Shown here: positions 14,634 to 27,669 of the stretch, piece by piece
How the letters are laid out: each line of letters opens with the position of its first letter
Position numbering within the stretch: position 1 is the first letter of the stretch
Origin: Dirofilaria immitis
Lineage: Eukaryota; Nematoda; Chromadorea; Rhabditida; Onchocercidae
Length of the DNA stretch: 64,000 nucleotides
Direction: 5' to 3'
Assembly (NCBI GenBank): GCA_024305405.1
Contig: JAKNDB010000068.1
Span: 10,711,501 to 10,775,500 of the forward strand
The notes under the pieces: generated by a model
What the model was told of the DNA's origin: nothing
What the model saw: the letters and a program-made list of their open reading frames with translations, nothing else
The model's database searches: none
Translations under genes and position numbers: made by a program

Positions 14634-16285
14634 CATTTCACAATTTTATACACACTTCCTTACATATATTTATTTAAGCATTTCATATTTGTGTATATCA
14701 TTCATATGTTTATGTCTCTTAACTCATATTATGTTTGTATGAAAAGCCAAAAATGAAAAGTATTTTAAGAAGGAATTTTAGCTAATATCGTAATCAAACG
14801 TAATTGATTGCGTAGCCATGCTGATGACTAATTTCTTTTAATTCCTTCAAGCATTTTATACTTCAACAATTCATTTTGATAAATCTAAATCATTTATATT
14901 ATATTCATTCCATGAATCGCTTAATAGCATAAACTAGAAATTGCTCAGGTATACTAACAAACTTTTTATCTCATTTAGATATGAAATACTCAATTTTTTT
15001 TTGCTCTAAGCTTATGCGCTAAATAATTTATCATATTTATCTGTCTTTATTATTGATCCCTTTTTAATCGACTGATCTCTAAAGCCAAAGTAATATCAGG
15101 AAAAATGAGTGATTTCGCTTATAAGCGTTATATATTTTATTTGGAAATAATATACTTCTGAATAGAATAATGATTTTTTTAAATGAAATTAGAGCGTTTT
15201 AAATTATAGGTTTTATTATACCAATCACATTAACTTCAAAAAGGATTCAAAAATATCTTACTAAAATTTCAACAATGAACTTTGTAATGCTCAATGAACT
15301 CATATGATTAAACATTATTGTGGATAGTGTTTAACTAATTATTTAAAAATTACTGGAGAAAAAGGAATGATAAGCATTAAATCTGCATATTTATAAAGTT
15401 TTCATAGAATATCCATTCAATGATATTAAATCTTCTACGTATGTATTTTCTCTCTTGTTTCATAAAATGGCGTACGTTTGAACATTCAAAGAGTGTAATA
15501 TTAAAGGATGCTTTTTATTGATTGATTTTACATATTAGAATTTTGAAAAAAAAAACTACCAGTTAGATATCAAAGCGGAAGAATTTAAGGAAAAATTTTC
15601 GTAAATGGAAATATTTTTACTTTTATATTTTTTGGAGAAAGAGAAAGGAAATGAAAGTAAAAAGAGAAAAGGAAGATCGGATTTAAGACCGTCAAACAAA
15701 TGTGCTTTTCAAAATTCTTCTTTCCGCCAACTAAACAATAAGCATTAAACTAACCAAATTTCGAAAGACTTATTCATATTTTTAATTTACGTACAGAATA
15801 ACATTGTTATTGAAGTCAGATTGACCACGGATATATATCGCGTGCTTTTTTCATCGCATTAAATCGTTCAGAAATTTATCACTTTCAGGGCTGTCAGATA
15901 AAGGAGAAGTGTTAATTGCGTCTCCTTGTCCTTAAATATTCCTTCTTATTTCTTTCGTTCATGATATGTTATTATTTACTGTTTGAAAATCCACTTTTCC
16001 TGGCACTTTTTATTTTCTAAATTTCTAATGTTATTTTGCTGAACGAAAAACTTCATGATTTTACTATCGTCTAGAAACGTCGGTAGATTTTCAACTTTTC
16101 TTGACAGACAAGTGGCACTATTCAGGTCACCGTTACTGCAATCATTGCAACCATTGCTATAACCAGAATATTATTGCAACCATTACCATCATCAGAATAT
16201 TATTGCCTCAGAAGATATATTAGCGGGTAACGTAACGTTCCGTCACTATATCATCTGAAAATTCAATTTTTTTTCGATTTCAAGA

Positions 16286-16513
16286 TTGAAATTAGAAAAA
16301 GAAATAGATACTTGCGGAAATGGTTATTGCTGCTGTAATACTCGCTGCACTGCATTAACTTTTAGGACGTTGTCTCTGTTGCGTCGCCACCGCAGCTCAA
16401 GGCCGCAACCCGGCGGCCGGCAGCTTCTGCTGCATCATATTTATTATCATTATTATCGCCTCCATCAACATTATCGTCACCATTGTTATTATTATTATCA
16501 TAATCAAAAGCCG
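16286..16513 (+). other. GC-rich island, possible promoter or alternative 5' exon
   Basis: Within AT-rich flanks, about 70 nt (16375-16445) become markedly GC-rich, with CGCCACCGCAGC and CGGCGGCCGGCAGC. The frame open from 16286 has no ATG; it runs into CCG followed by a donor-like GTAATA at 16514, which would be phase 0, the phase needed by the common channel exon at 45851. A second frame is open from an acceptor-like TTTTAG before 16365. No homology is recognised. It could be an alternative 5' exon or promoter of the downstream channel gene, or unrelated. Confidence 0.25.
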
Positions 16514-19500
16514 GTAATAACAATACGACATAACGACGCTAAGCATCGGTTCCTTGACAAACGATGCGTGCTGTTAGTATCTTTATTTTTTACGATTTGG
16601 TAAATTTTTCATTAAAATTCAGTGAAAAAAAAAAATGTGACCTAAGAGAGAAGCAGCTTGACAACGCTAGGCTTTTCTGAAACAGAAATCCACCTTGATT
16701 AAAGCGCTGATGATTTCAAAAGTTTCTAAACTGAAATGATTTATTTCAATAAAGCCAATTAAATTGTCTTTCCTTGTAAACTAATCAAACTCAGGATAAC
16801 AATATTGTACAGATCATCAGCGATCTTCTTGAATGTCTATGATATGTATGTTTATACTTGTCATGTTTCTGGTATTTGTAGTGTCTATTCTTCCTAAAAG
16901 ATGATGGATGCAATTTCAGATTATCTAATAGTTTAGAAACTGAAAAAGTGCACCAGTGATGGTAAAATCACATCGGGTAAGGTCAACAACAGTGACTCTC
17001 GTAATAGAATTCAGACGATTTGCACATATGATATTAAAATTTTCTTAGTTATTTTTAAGCATTTGAATAATTTTAAAATTCTAATTCGAATTTAAGAAAT
17101 TTTGTAATTTATCCCTATAATGACAATTGTGAAGCAACGCCAAATCACAAATGTTTCAGAATTCACTGCTAAAGTAACGAATTATGTAGTAGACACGAAG
17201 TAATTGGTAGAAGGTAGCAAATGATCAAAAGTCAAAAATCATTCGATATTTCTTTAATGACATTCAAAAAGTTTCTTCATACTGATAAGAGACAAAAATC
17301 CACTTGGCTATAGCTAAAAGCTTAATCTTTAATCCGTTTTAGAAGAATGTTTTGGCTTGCAATACTGCTAATCAGAGTTGAAAATTGGAGTTCCATTCCA
17401 ATCCCAACTTTTGAATTTTCAGTCAAATAGGTTTGAGGGTTGTTCATAATTTACTTTATTATAATTATGCTTATAAGGATAAATGAGTTTTAATGGAAGG
17501 AACACTCCAGCAGCATTCCGGACATTAATTCACGAAATAATCAGTTTTTTTCTGAGATTTTATCCGAAAGATATGCAGAATATGATAAAAAATAAGCATA
17601 TGAAGATATTTGTTCTTCTATCAAAATATAATTATTTCTTCATTATTCTCTTATCATCTCCATATATGTTTTATTTCTATAGTCTACTTCCATTGAATAC
17701 TGCAAAAATAGCTTCGCTGAAAGAGAGCACATAGAAAAAGTTACCCGAAATTTAAATTCGAAATCTCAGAATAATAATTTTTTCTCCTATGCTGCGTCTA
17801 CTGTTGCAAAGACAATTTTTATAAAGAGTAACACAGTATGCTTTTTTCATATTATTTAATGAATTCAAATTTTATCAGAAAAAATAATTCGTTAAATTTT
17901 ACATTAATCTTGGATGGATGATAAGTGAAATATGTCATTTATTTTATAATATAAGATATGCAATGCATTGTTTGCTTTTGTTTATTTATATGCTTAATTG
18001 TTTATTTTTAATGATAACTACCGGAAAATCCTGTCTCTCATTCATCATTCAATTTAGGCAAATATTTTGTTGAGACATTGAACAGTTATTGTTAGTTTCA
18101 TCCATAGTTATAGCTAGGATTTGTTGGAAGTTTTTCTTTGAAATAAATATATAGAAGTTTGTAAACAAATATGAATTGGTTAAACATTCCGATTCCTATT
18201 CAATACATTCAGCATTTTGTTCCCATTTCTTAGATAACTTATCGATTGTTAAAAGGTGAGTATCACAAATACCTTAATTGACATCAAAAATGATGATAAT
18301 TAGTAAATCATTATTTCATAGAAATATATAGAATATTGTCTAGAAATGGCTTTTACAGTTTCAATGAAAAAAGGGTGTGATATTTCTAACGAGAATATAA
18401 AGAGAATGCATGTGATGCTAATTATTCATTCTATAGTTATTTCTGTTTTTCACAATTTTTCAGCTAAACTTCTATTATTAGTTTTGATTTCCGACTTTTA
18501 ATTTCAGAAATTTTAATTCATACACTCATCAGTTTACTGCATATTCTTCCACTCTATCATTTCCGATTCTGCCATGACTTCATTCATAAATGACGCTCCT
18601 TTTAAGAATTGCTTTTACATATTTATGATGACATAATATTTATTAAAAATGGAAGAAAAATGAAAATTGAGTTCAACTTCATTATTCATTTCATTTTATG
18701 TTAAACTTAAAAAGTATTTTTAGCCAAACTTTAATCTATCTATTTCTTCTTTATTCAAAATCAAAACAATATGGAAATAACATTGTTATTTTCGAAATTA
18801 TATTTTATTTACAATTGAAAGTTGTCTTTATTTTCTTTCTGCTTATTGAAAACAATTCTTCACTTCTTCCAGTAAACTTCCTTTTCGTTACGTCAACAAT
18901 CATCCTTTATCGATTTCCTGCGATTGTGTACTGTATAATTTTTAACTTTTTATTGACTAATAATTATTACATGATGTATAAAACATTTCCAGAAATTTTC
19001 TTAGATTTAAAATTTTCTTTATTAGAATATATATTAAAGTTCCTGCATTATTGGGTTAAAAATCTCTGTAATAATGAATTATATAAAATTTTTGATGAAA
19101 TTTTGGATATTTTAAAAGTTATGTTAAGATTGAGTTATAATCTTTTGGAAATGCTCTTCGAATATGGAAATGAATGGAAACTTTTGCAGACTTTTTTCGC
19201 TTTCAATTAAAAATTCAGAAAACACTTATTTTCATCCAAATTTTGTGGCTTAGCTAAAAAATATTATAATGGATCAAATTTTCGATAAATTTGATTTCTC
19301 CAAAACTTATCATTCATTGCAGTTGAAATGCTTGCAAGAAATAAATAATGTTTGAAATAATTTATTATTTGTATACAAATTGTTTCATATCTCTCTTATC
19401 ATTCTTGTCCTAGAATGATCATATTGAGCTTTACTCTTCCATATGTTCTTCTATTCTGGATATAGAATATTGAAAAGTTCAATTAAATTTAATAAAGGCA

Positions 19501-20780
19501 GTTTAATCTGGATGAAATTCTTGATAAAAAGAATCGACTTCCGATGAATACCGATCCAGGAAGAATTAACTCATTTCCTAGCATCTACAAGTAAACATTA
19601 AGTGTTACTGTTAATCAAACATCATTTGCCATTAGAGAATATTGAACAATCCGTTAAATATGTATTGACAAGTAAAGTAGTATATCCACCTTATGTTGAG
19701 ACAAAAATATGCATAAATAGACGTTAAAGGAGCAGCACCTTGCTGATGACCTTTATAACTTGTCAAGCGACAATTTCAAATTTTAATAACAAATATATCA
19801 TAGACTATTTCATTTTACGTGGCACTTGACATTTAGGCCTTTTTAAATTGAACTTGCTAGGATAAGATAAGTTTTAGAGGAACTAAATGCTTCTGAACTG
19901 ATTTTCTGCCTCAATTTTTTATAAAACATTTTCAAAAATACATAAATCATCTAGAATCATGCCTTTATTTTCCTATCAATCTCATGTTCTTCCTTTTTAT
20001 CATTCTTTTTCTTCCTCTTTCCTCATTCTCATCATAGTGAAGAAAGAATAAAAACTAAAAGCTATCCAACAAATAATTGTGACAAAATCATACCATTAAA
20101 ATGACTAGGGCCCTTCTCCACATATCTCCCTCCTATTTTACTCCTCATTCCTTTCTTTCCTTCTTGTCAAATTTATGCTGCCCTTTTTGATATTTTTAGT
20201 TTCAAGCATTTTTAATCAGTCTTACTAAACTTTTTAGTACTTTTACTTGCTCTCTTTGAACTCTCACACTTTTGCTTTCAAAACCAACAAAATTCCAATT
20301 TTTATATTTTTAGGATTCAGAATTTGAAGAGTTTAAAATTTTTATGTTTTAACTTATTATGCTTTCATTTTTTTAATTAAAATTTTCTATTTTCCAAGGA
20401 TTCTTTTTTTTTTTTTTAATATTTTTAATGAGGCATTATAATTTAAACGTTAGAATAACCGTACAGATGCATTTAATTTCTAACTTAAGTTGTGCTGAAG
20501 TCCTCATTGAAATACAACTTATCATTAATCAATTCAACGTAGCAATTTCTCGTTACTTTGAAAATTAACTTTTTCCCAAAAAATTTCTAAAAAAAATTGA
20601 AAACTTCAACATCATTTTCTAAACAATATAAGGGGATGCTTTATTAAAGAACACAGGACAGAGTCTGCAATGGCTGTAATAAACAGACTTTCGCATATGC
20701 TGAAATTTATTGCTATGAGCTAATTTTTTTACTCTAAAATATTAAATTAGTGAATTTAGAATAAGTAAGCAATAGCGTAA

Positions 20781-20850
20781 CACTCTCTCCTCTCTCCCTC
20801 TCTCTCCCTCTCTCTCCCTCTCCCTCTCTCTTTCTCTCGCTCTCTCTCTA
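20781..20850. repeat. CT-rich (polypyrimidine) tract
   Basis: About 70 nt of CTCTCC/CTCTCT units on the plus strand, with no purine except three scattered bases. A low-complexity tract; no exon follows it. Confidence 0.9.
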
Positions 20851-21270
20851 TTAGAGCTTCACTCGTAATTGCTTTGCTTATGTCGTCTTTGCGTATCTTA
20901 TAAAGTAATGGCTACTCTATTAACATTCTTTTATTTTTATTTCACAAAAATTAAGAATTAAACAATAATATGATAAATTTAATTATAAAACATTATTTGA
21001 ATGAGAGATGAAATGAAATGAAATAAGCATTCTAAAATATATCTTTTGTTAATTAATGCTATAATGATATGCAATATTCAAAAAGAAGCTTATCGATTGA
21101 TTTTCGCTAATCTGTTTCATAGGTGACCGCTTGTGACAGCTGTGAGGATCCATGTGCGAGGAAATTGAATTTCAGCTGCTGAAATTAAATGAGCCTGAAA
21201 ATCAAATTTTGGTTCAATTTGCATCTAGAAAGCTCTTGATTCGATTGTGTAGACAGATACACACGAGTGA

Positions 21271-21507
21271 TCCATCCATCCATCCATCCATCCATCCATC
21301 CATCCATCCATCCATCCATCCAACCATCCATCCATCCATCCATCCATCCATCCATCCATCCATCCATCCATCCATCCATCCATCCATCCATCCATCCATC
21401 CATCCATCCATCCATCCATCCATCCATCCATCCATCCATCCATCCATCCATCCATCCATCCATCCATCCATCCATCCATCCATCCATCTATCCATCCATC
21501 TATCCAT
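21271..21507. repeat. (TCCA)n tetranucleotide array
   Basis: About 59 copies of TCCA, nearly perfect, with one variant unit near 21321 (CCAACCAT) and TCTA variants at the right end. A four-base unit is open in several frames (Ser-Ile-His-Pro on plus, Met-Asp-Gly-Trp on minus), which explains the five overlapping open frames here. They are not genes. Confidence 0.96.
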
Positions 21508-24500
21508 TCTTCTGCTTCACTATATAAAGCATTCATTCATCGTAGCTTCCTAGAATTCTACTATTGCATGATTGTAATGCTGTTTTCTTTCAGAATTGCA
21601 CATGAAAAATGAATCTTTTTCTTAAAAAAAATATTGGATTATAGCATTATTAAAATAACCTTGTTAACAGTGTCTATCAGTAAGGTTATGATATTTGGCC
21701 TCATGTTTCATTTTCATCATATTCTTTGCTTCACTTTTTAAGATGTTTGATCTATCTAGATTCTCAGTTGAGTAGCAATCAATAAGAGAAAAATTATACT
21801 GGAAGTAAATAAAATTTTAACATTCATATATTCTGAATTATTTCATTATTGAAACGAAAACAATGGATTATTCAAATATTACTGACAGTATGTTTTGCAT
21901 AAGTAAATGAATGATGGTAGAAGTGGCATAATACAAATGAAAGATATGACTTTGATAACTTTCGAGTAATGATCATTCTTAGTTTGATTGATGTACACAT
22001 ATCGGTGGCTATCTATTAAAAGTATTCTATTGACAATATCATTCTAACAAGGACGTTGAAGATTAAATTTAAAATAAAAAAATATTAATATAAGCAATTT
22101 ATTGTCTAATACACATTTAACAGTCTTCCAAGTTGCTCAAAACTAAACGTAGAGAAGCAGGATTTTTTTTTTCATAACCAAATGGAATTACTTTAGTATG
22201 AATCGTATGTATTTAATTATGCAGGTGATACGTGGTGCGTGTAAAATATGAAGGTATGATGATTTGCGATGACGTAAATGAAATAAAAATATGGAAAAAT
22301 GATTCATAAGATGCAATATTCTGTTTCAGATGAAATTCAATTTAGTCAGATCTGAACGGCACTAATCGTCAAACTGCTTTATCATAGTATCATGCATTGC
22401 CTTATAGACGATCATTTTTCCATTATGCATGTTATCTTACCTGTTTTCTGGTTTTAGAATTCCAAATACGAATAACAGTTGTTTCGAGATAATAATAATG
22501 ATAATGGAAGGATGGTAGGTTTTTTAAAAGTTTCGCCTATTTTTATTAATAAATGCGAATGGAACTAAAAAATTTTAATGCAAACGATTACATTTCCACC
22601 GGAAGTTTCCAATCATATTATCTGAATGAGCACTGTCAACTGAGAAGCTAATGTTTTGCAACCAAATAATATAAGAATTCAGTCCGTCTGAATCGATGGA
22701 AATTTCGATGAATGCATTTATTCTAAAATTTGTAAAAATGATGCAAAAGCTAAGTTCATTTTATTGCTGTTTTCATTTTAACGTTAGTTTATATCCTTTA
22801 AAAAAATAATTCGAAGGATTAAAATAAAAATAAAAAACGAATGTAGAGAGTGAGTAGTTAGACAACAAAGCGTTAAAATGACGTAAATCATTCAATTTTG
22901 ATTTTTCTGTTTGGATGCTTTTTGATTTCAGCATCCGCTCTCGGATTCATCCTTCATCCTTCTCATTTTTCTGAATAAAATATTTCTCGTCTTTTCTTTA
23001 GTATTATATTTCGAAAAAAGGATTATTTTTTTGGTCGTTTTTCATTGGGATTTTCGAAATTTATAAAATATTATATACCAACCAATAGATGAACGATAAC
23101 AAATGTAAGATACCGATTGCATTTTGAAATCAATTTCATCTAAATGGCATCACAGAACAGAAAGCTATGTTGTTGTAGTCATATAATTAAAACTATGATA
23201 TGATTGTTATGCTAATGAATACATTTTCATGAATTTTCGTCTTGAATGCCCGAATGGGATTTTCCTTATCTTATACAAGGCAAAATTTATTCATTTCAAT
23301 TGTTTTCCATTCCTTCGATATTACTTTGAAAATATTTTGCTAGAGACCAGCGAAAGAAAATCAATCCTCACGAAAATATATTCTTAAAATCTGAGTTTTA
23401 TTAGGTTGTAAAATTTTTTTGTATTAAATTAAAATTTGGAAGTAAATTGTTTTTAAACTCATATTTCTACAAACTTTCTATTCATTCTTATTTATTGTTA
23501 GAAACTTTTTATTATTTATTGTGAGTGTGTATTGTTTATTAATTAATATATCCTGAACAAACCACGATGCTTTCGAATATTCTATTTGATGTTATCATTT
23601 AAAAATTTGAGATATCATTATTCAGATGATAGCAAATTTGAAATTTGAGCATTTTCCAAATGATAATAGTACCGTTGCAAAAATTAGTAAATAATATTGC
23701 TTGATATTCAGATTCTATTTACAACTTCCAAATTAGCTGTCGTAATTTACCTAAATCAAATTATTCTTATTAAAATCAAGGGACTTTAAAATTTATCAAA
23801 TCAAGAATCAGAAACTTTCCAAAATATATCAATAATCATAGGAAACATATCATACAAGTTTATGCTACTATATTTGAGATAAATTAAAAATATTTCATAC
23901 AATTAATTTTTACACTTTAAGTGATACTACTTGAAATAAAAGAAGAAATCAGCAATTAATTAGGTTCAAATAATTATTCAGAAGTGAATAGTATCCAATA
24001 AGGAAAGAGCAAAGTCATTTTCATTATCTTTTATGGCATTAATTACAAGTAAATTTCTTTTCTTTAACAAACTTAACTAGTCAACGAAGTGTAAAATTTT
24101 ATTTCATAAATATTGCGTCTGATCATTCTTTGTTTCCTCTTTTTTCATCATGAATTTTCCTTTCTCTTCTTTTATTTTGCTTCAATATTCGCCAGTGATA
24201 TGTAATTTTCTACAAAAATTGTCTCTTTGTATTTTATACTGATTATTGAAATTGATTGATTTATCAAGATAGTTAAGGAAAAACTCGCTTTAAAACAAGT
24301 CTCTTTTTTCACTCTAACCATGTAGCATAAAGTAAAAAAATTTAAAAAAAAAAAACTGAAAATTATTATTTTTCAGCGTTAAAGACTCTTTTTCTATTGA
24401 ACTATGCTTTTAGTATTTAGTACTAAAATAAAAAAATAAAAGATAAAGGGAGGAGATCTGTTAAATTTAAAAATAAATTTAACATCTGTGAAATCAAAAA

Positions 24501-25353
24501 ATTAGAAAAGTAACTTGATGATCGAGATCAGTTTAATCTGGAAGATCATGAATTATCTCGATTTAAAAATATGAAATATATTATTATGACTATTGTTATG
24601 ATTAGTAAAATGAACATGTTTATACATTCTTATATAAGCTCATCTAGATGATGCCCACATTGTTATTAACATAAGTGAGGAAATTCGTGACAAAAATGCC
24701 ATTTCTCCTCTTCCTTTCCTATTGGCTTCATTTGATGTAAGTCTTGAGGAAATCCATAAGTTATTCTCATTTTTATTAACTTACCTAAAAATTTTTCTCA
24801 AAATTCCTGGAACTCCTTCCGTATCTAAACTTAGCAACAGTGCTTCTTTTTGGATTTTACAGATCAGTCAATCTATTGCGTTATCGATGGAAAAACAATC
24901 CATTCAAAGTACTTTTTTATGGTGACATCTTCAACAAAATTTATGATTCGCAATTTAAGGCCATTTTCCGAAATAATCTTTTGAGTCAATTTGGCACGAA
25001 AATTCCTCCGTTCTTATAATCAATGATTTCTGACCTTGGGAAGCTAAAACTTTTCATTTAACTTTTTCATTAAGTGAAACATCAGAGAAATATCGATTTT
25101 GCGACATTTTTTGCGGAAAATTTTTTAAATATTGCCACTTACTATTAATATGCAAATTAATTATATTAAGTCAAAGCAGAAAGCAAAAAGTTGCAAATAT
25201 TTTTACGCTATACGTCAAAATCCATTCTGTAAATTAGTTAGCATAATCATAAAAAATATTCAGAGTTTATAAAATCATTCATTTGTTAATTATTTCATTA
25301 ATTAATAATATTGCTTTTTAATTATTTTGTAATTATTGTTTATTTTTTTAAAT
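21508..25353. other. Gene-poor AT-rich DNA
   Basis: No exon, RNA gene or clear repeat family recognised on either strand; open frames are short and of random composition. Confidence 0.6.
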
Positions 25354-26635
25354 CTTTTTTTCTCCCTTTCATTTTTAACCGTTTTATTATTATTCTAATA
25401 ATAGTTTCCGGTTTAGCCTACCAAATTAAAGCAAAAAGTTGTAAGTAAATTGATTGAATGATTTCCAGTAAATTCAAAATATATGGATAGCTTTAGAATA
25501 AATTAATTCGCAAATCAATCAATAAATTTATCTTCGATCGTTATATACTTCTTGAAAGATGGAAAGAGATGCGCATTCTTCAGTTTAATTAAAAATAAAA
25601 AAATATCGAATAAAAATGGAATGTTTGGGAAGGCACAAAAAGACACATTTTTAGATTATTACCGGGCATTGTCCACAACATAGCTCCTTTGCTAACTCAG
25701 CTGACTTTTTAAATATTTTATTTGCAATATTCTATGTTTATTTTAAATATTCTATGTTTATTTGATCTATCCAATCAATTCAAATAATATAACATTGAGG
25801 CTTATAATTAAGTGATCCTTAGAAATGTTTGCAATGTTGACATATTCATGCCATGTTATTTCTTGAACTGACATTGGTCTGTCAGATTCCATTAAGGATT
25901 TAAAAGAAGAATTCTAATGTTTGTTTGATGGATCAGTGAAGTGCTATCAGTTTACACTCCAGCAAAAAGTTTAACCCAAATAACAATAGTGAATAAGTTC
26001 ATTTGAATGTTTGACAAAAGATTGATCAATTTTTGGTTTTGAAATGGTTACACTATTCTAATATACTTAAAATTCATTCCATTCACCGACAAATAAGTAA
26101 TTAGACTGATTAAATGGCATAGTTCAATTATGCAAATGGCACTTGGAAACCATTATTGGAACTCACAAATAGCTATCATAAATTTTTGCTTTCCTGACAG
26201 AAAGACATTCTCAAAAATAGGCAGAAAAACGTCATTCTGATCATGTTACAAACAAAGTGTTGTTTTAAGTACAGACAAGATAAATAAATCGATTAAGTAT
26301 TCTATTATTTAAATTTTTAAAGGATAAGCAGAAACGATCGAACTGTTTCTTTATCAAACTTATAATATCGTTATTATTATCATCAATGAGTGCATTATGA
26401 TCGAGCGGATTAATTTTAGAAGCAAAGATATCACTTTTATTCTCATAAAATTCTTCTATCATAATAGTTTAATAATAATTATTATTTTTCACTTTTTGTT
26501 ATTCTACTTTTAATTATTTTGATATTTCATACTTATGTCATATTCATTTTCTCTTCCTTCATCAGTTATATTTTATCTTTCTTTATATTTTTCTATTCCT
26601 ATCAAATTTCACTTTTTTCCCTTAGGTAAAATTAG
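25354..26635. repeat. 1.28 kb dispersed direct repeat, copy 2
   Basis: Second copy of the element at 13357-14633, same orientation, about 12.0 kb downstream. Observed changes against copy 1: C to G before ATGGAAAGAG, G to T in TATTGGCAATATTC, and one extra base in several A, T, G or C runs. The 65-codon minus-strand frame (26265-26462) is unchanged in protein sequence. Flanks on both sides differ completely from those of copy 1, so the borders of the duplicated unit are well defined. Confidence 0.95.
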
Positions 26636-27471
26636 TACGTATTTTTCGTCATAGTACATTGAAATCCATTTTTCAGTTTAGAAATGTTCTCAAACGTTTT
26701 AATATACATAAAAATTCTCCCGTGAATTGTTTTGAAAATCCAACTGATTATTTATGTCATTAATTTCGTCTTCTATTTTGCAATTTTCAGATATCATGAA
26801 AGATGTACGAAAATTAGTTTAGAAGAAAGAAGATTTTGCACTAAGATAGATCTTTTTAGATTGTAAAATTATCAGATTTTTAGATGCCACTTTTCTTCCA
26901 TATTTGTCGTCATATGGAAGCTTAGATTATTATATATATAATTGCTTCAAAAAATTTTATAATTTGAAATTTTTCATCGGTTTAAAAAGTATACATTATG
27001 ATTGGAATATTTGAAAGTAATGGCTTATATGAGAGCTTCTTACAAATTTTTTTATTAAATAGAATAGATAAAATATATAACAATTGTAATATTCTCCGTG
27101 GATGAATTATATGAGCAAAGTTTATGTCAATTCGAAAAAATTTTTGTTTTTTGTCAGTAAAATGGCATCTTTTCTTCTCTTTTTCTCTTTCTTTTTCCAA
27201 TAAGTCGAAATAGTCGAAATTTTGGAAAAAATGTCCGAAGTACCACTAGATCGCGCTTTTTTTCGTGTTTTTTTTACAAATTTGCAACTTTTATCTATCA
27301 GAAACTTTTTCTCATATTTCTTTCATCATCTTTTCTATTTGTAGGAAGAATGATCATTCGCGACGATTTTTTCAAATTTCTTTTTCTCTTTTACTTTTCT
27401 TTTTCTCTTTTATATTTTTCATTTTTCTTATTGGCATTTCCTAAAATTGAATACATTCGTGAATTTTTACT

Positions 27472-27509
27472 ATAATTACTTTAAAATTTACAAATTTTAA
27501 AGTAATTAT
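27472..27509. repeat. 38-bp palindrome
   Basis: ATAATTACTTTAAAATTT is followed, after the two bases AC, by its exact reverse complement. It could form a cruciform or RNA hairpin. There is no T-run suggesting termination and no neighbouring gene. Confidence 0.9.
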
Positions 27510-27633
27510 TCACACACATATTTAATATAAAATGAGTTATTCGTTTATTTCGAGAACAAAGCTTTTAATTTCTCTTGCATCCAAATGTTTGTTAATATAG
27601 TTTATTTGAATTGAAGGTTTTATCATAATATTC

Positions 27634-27636
<3 letters not shown>

Positions 27637-27666
<30 letters not shown>
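27637..27666. repeat. (AT)n microsatellite
   Basis: Uninterrupted AT alternation of about 30 nt. Confidence 0.9.

Positions 27667-27669
<3 letters not shown>

Larger units (their letters stand above)
14634..21270. other. Gene-poor AT-rich DNA
   Basis: No confident exon. It contains a small GC-rich island at about 16370-16445 (listed separately), a 170-codon plus-strand open frame at 18698-19210 without recognised similarity, and a CT-rich tract at 20781-20850. Confidence 0.55.

Noticed and set aside
21152..21553. Five overlapping frames of SIHP or MDGW repeats
   Set aside because: Explained by the TCCA tetranucleotide array on both strands.
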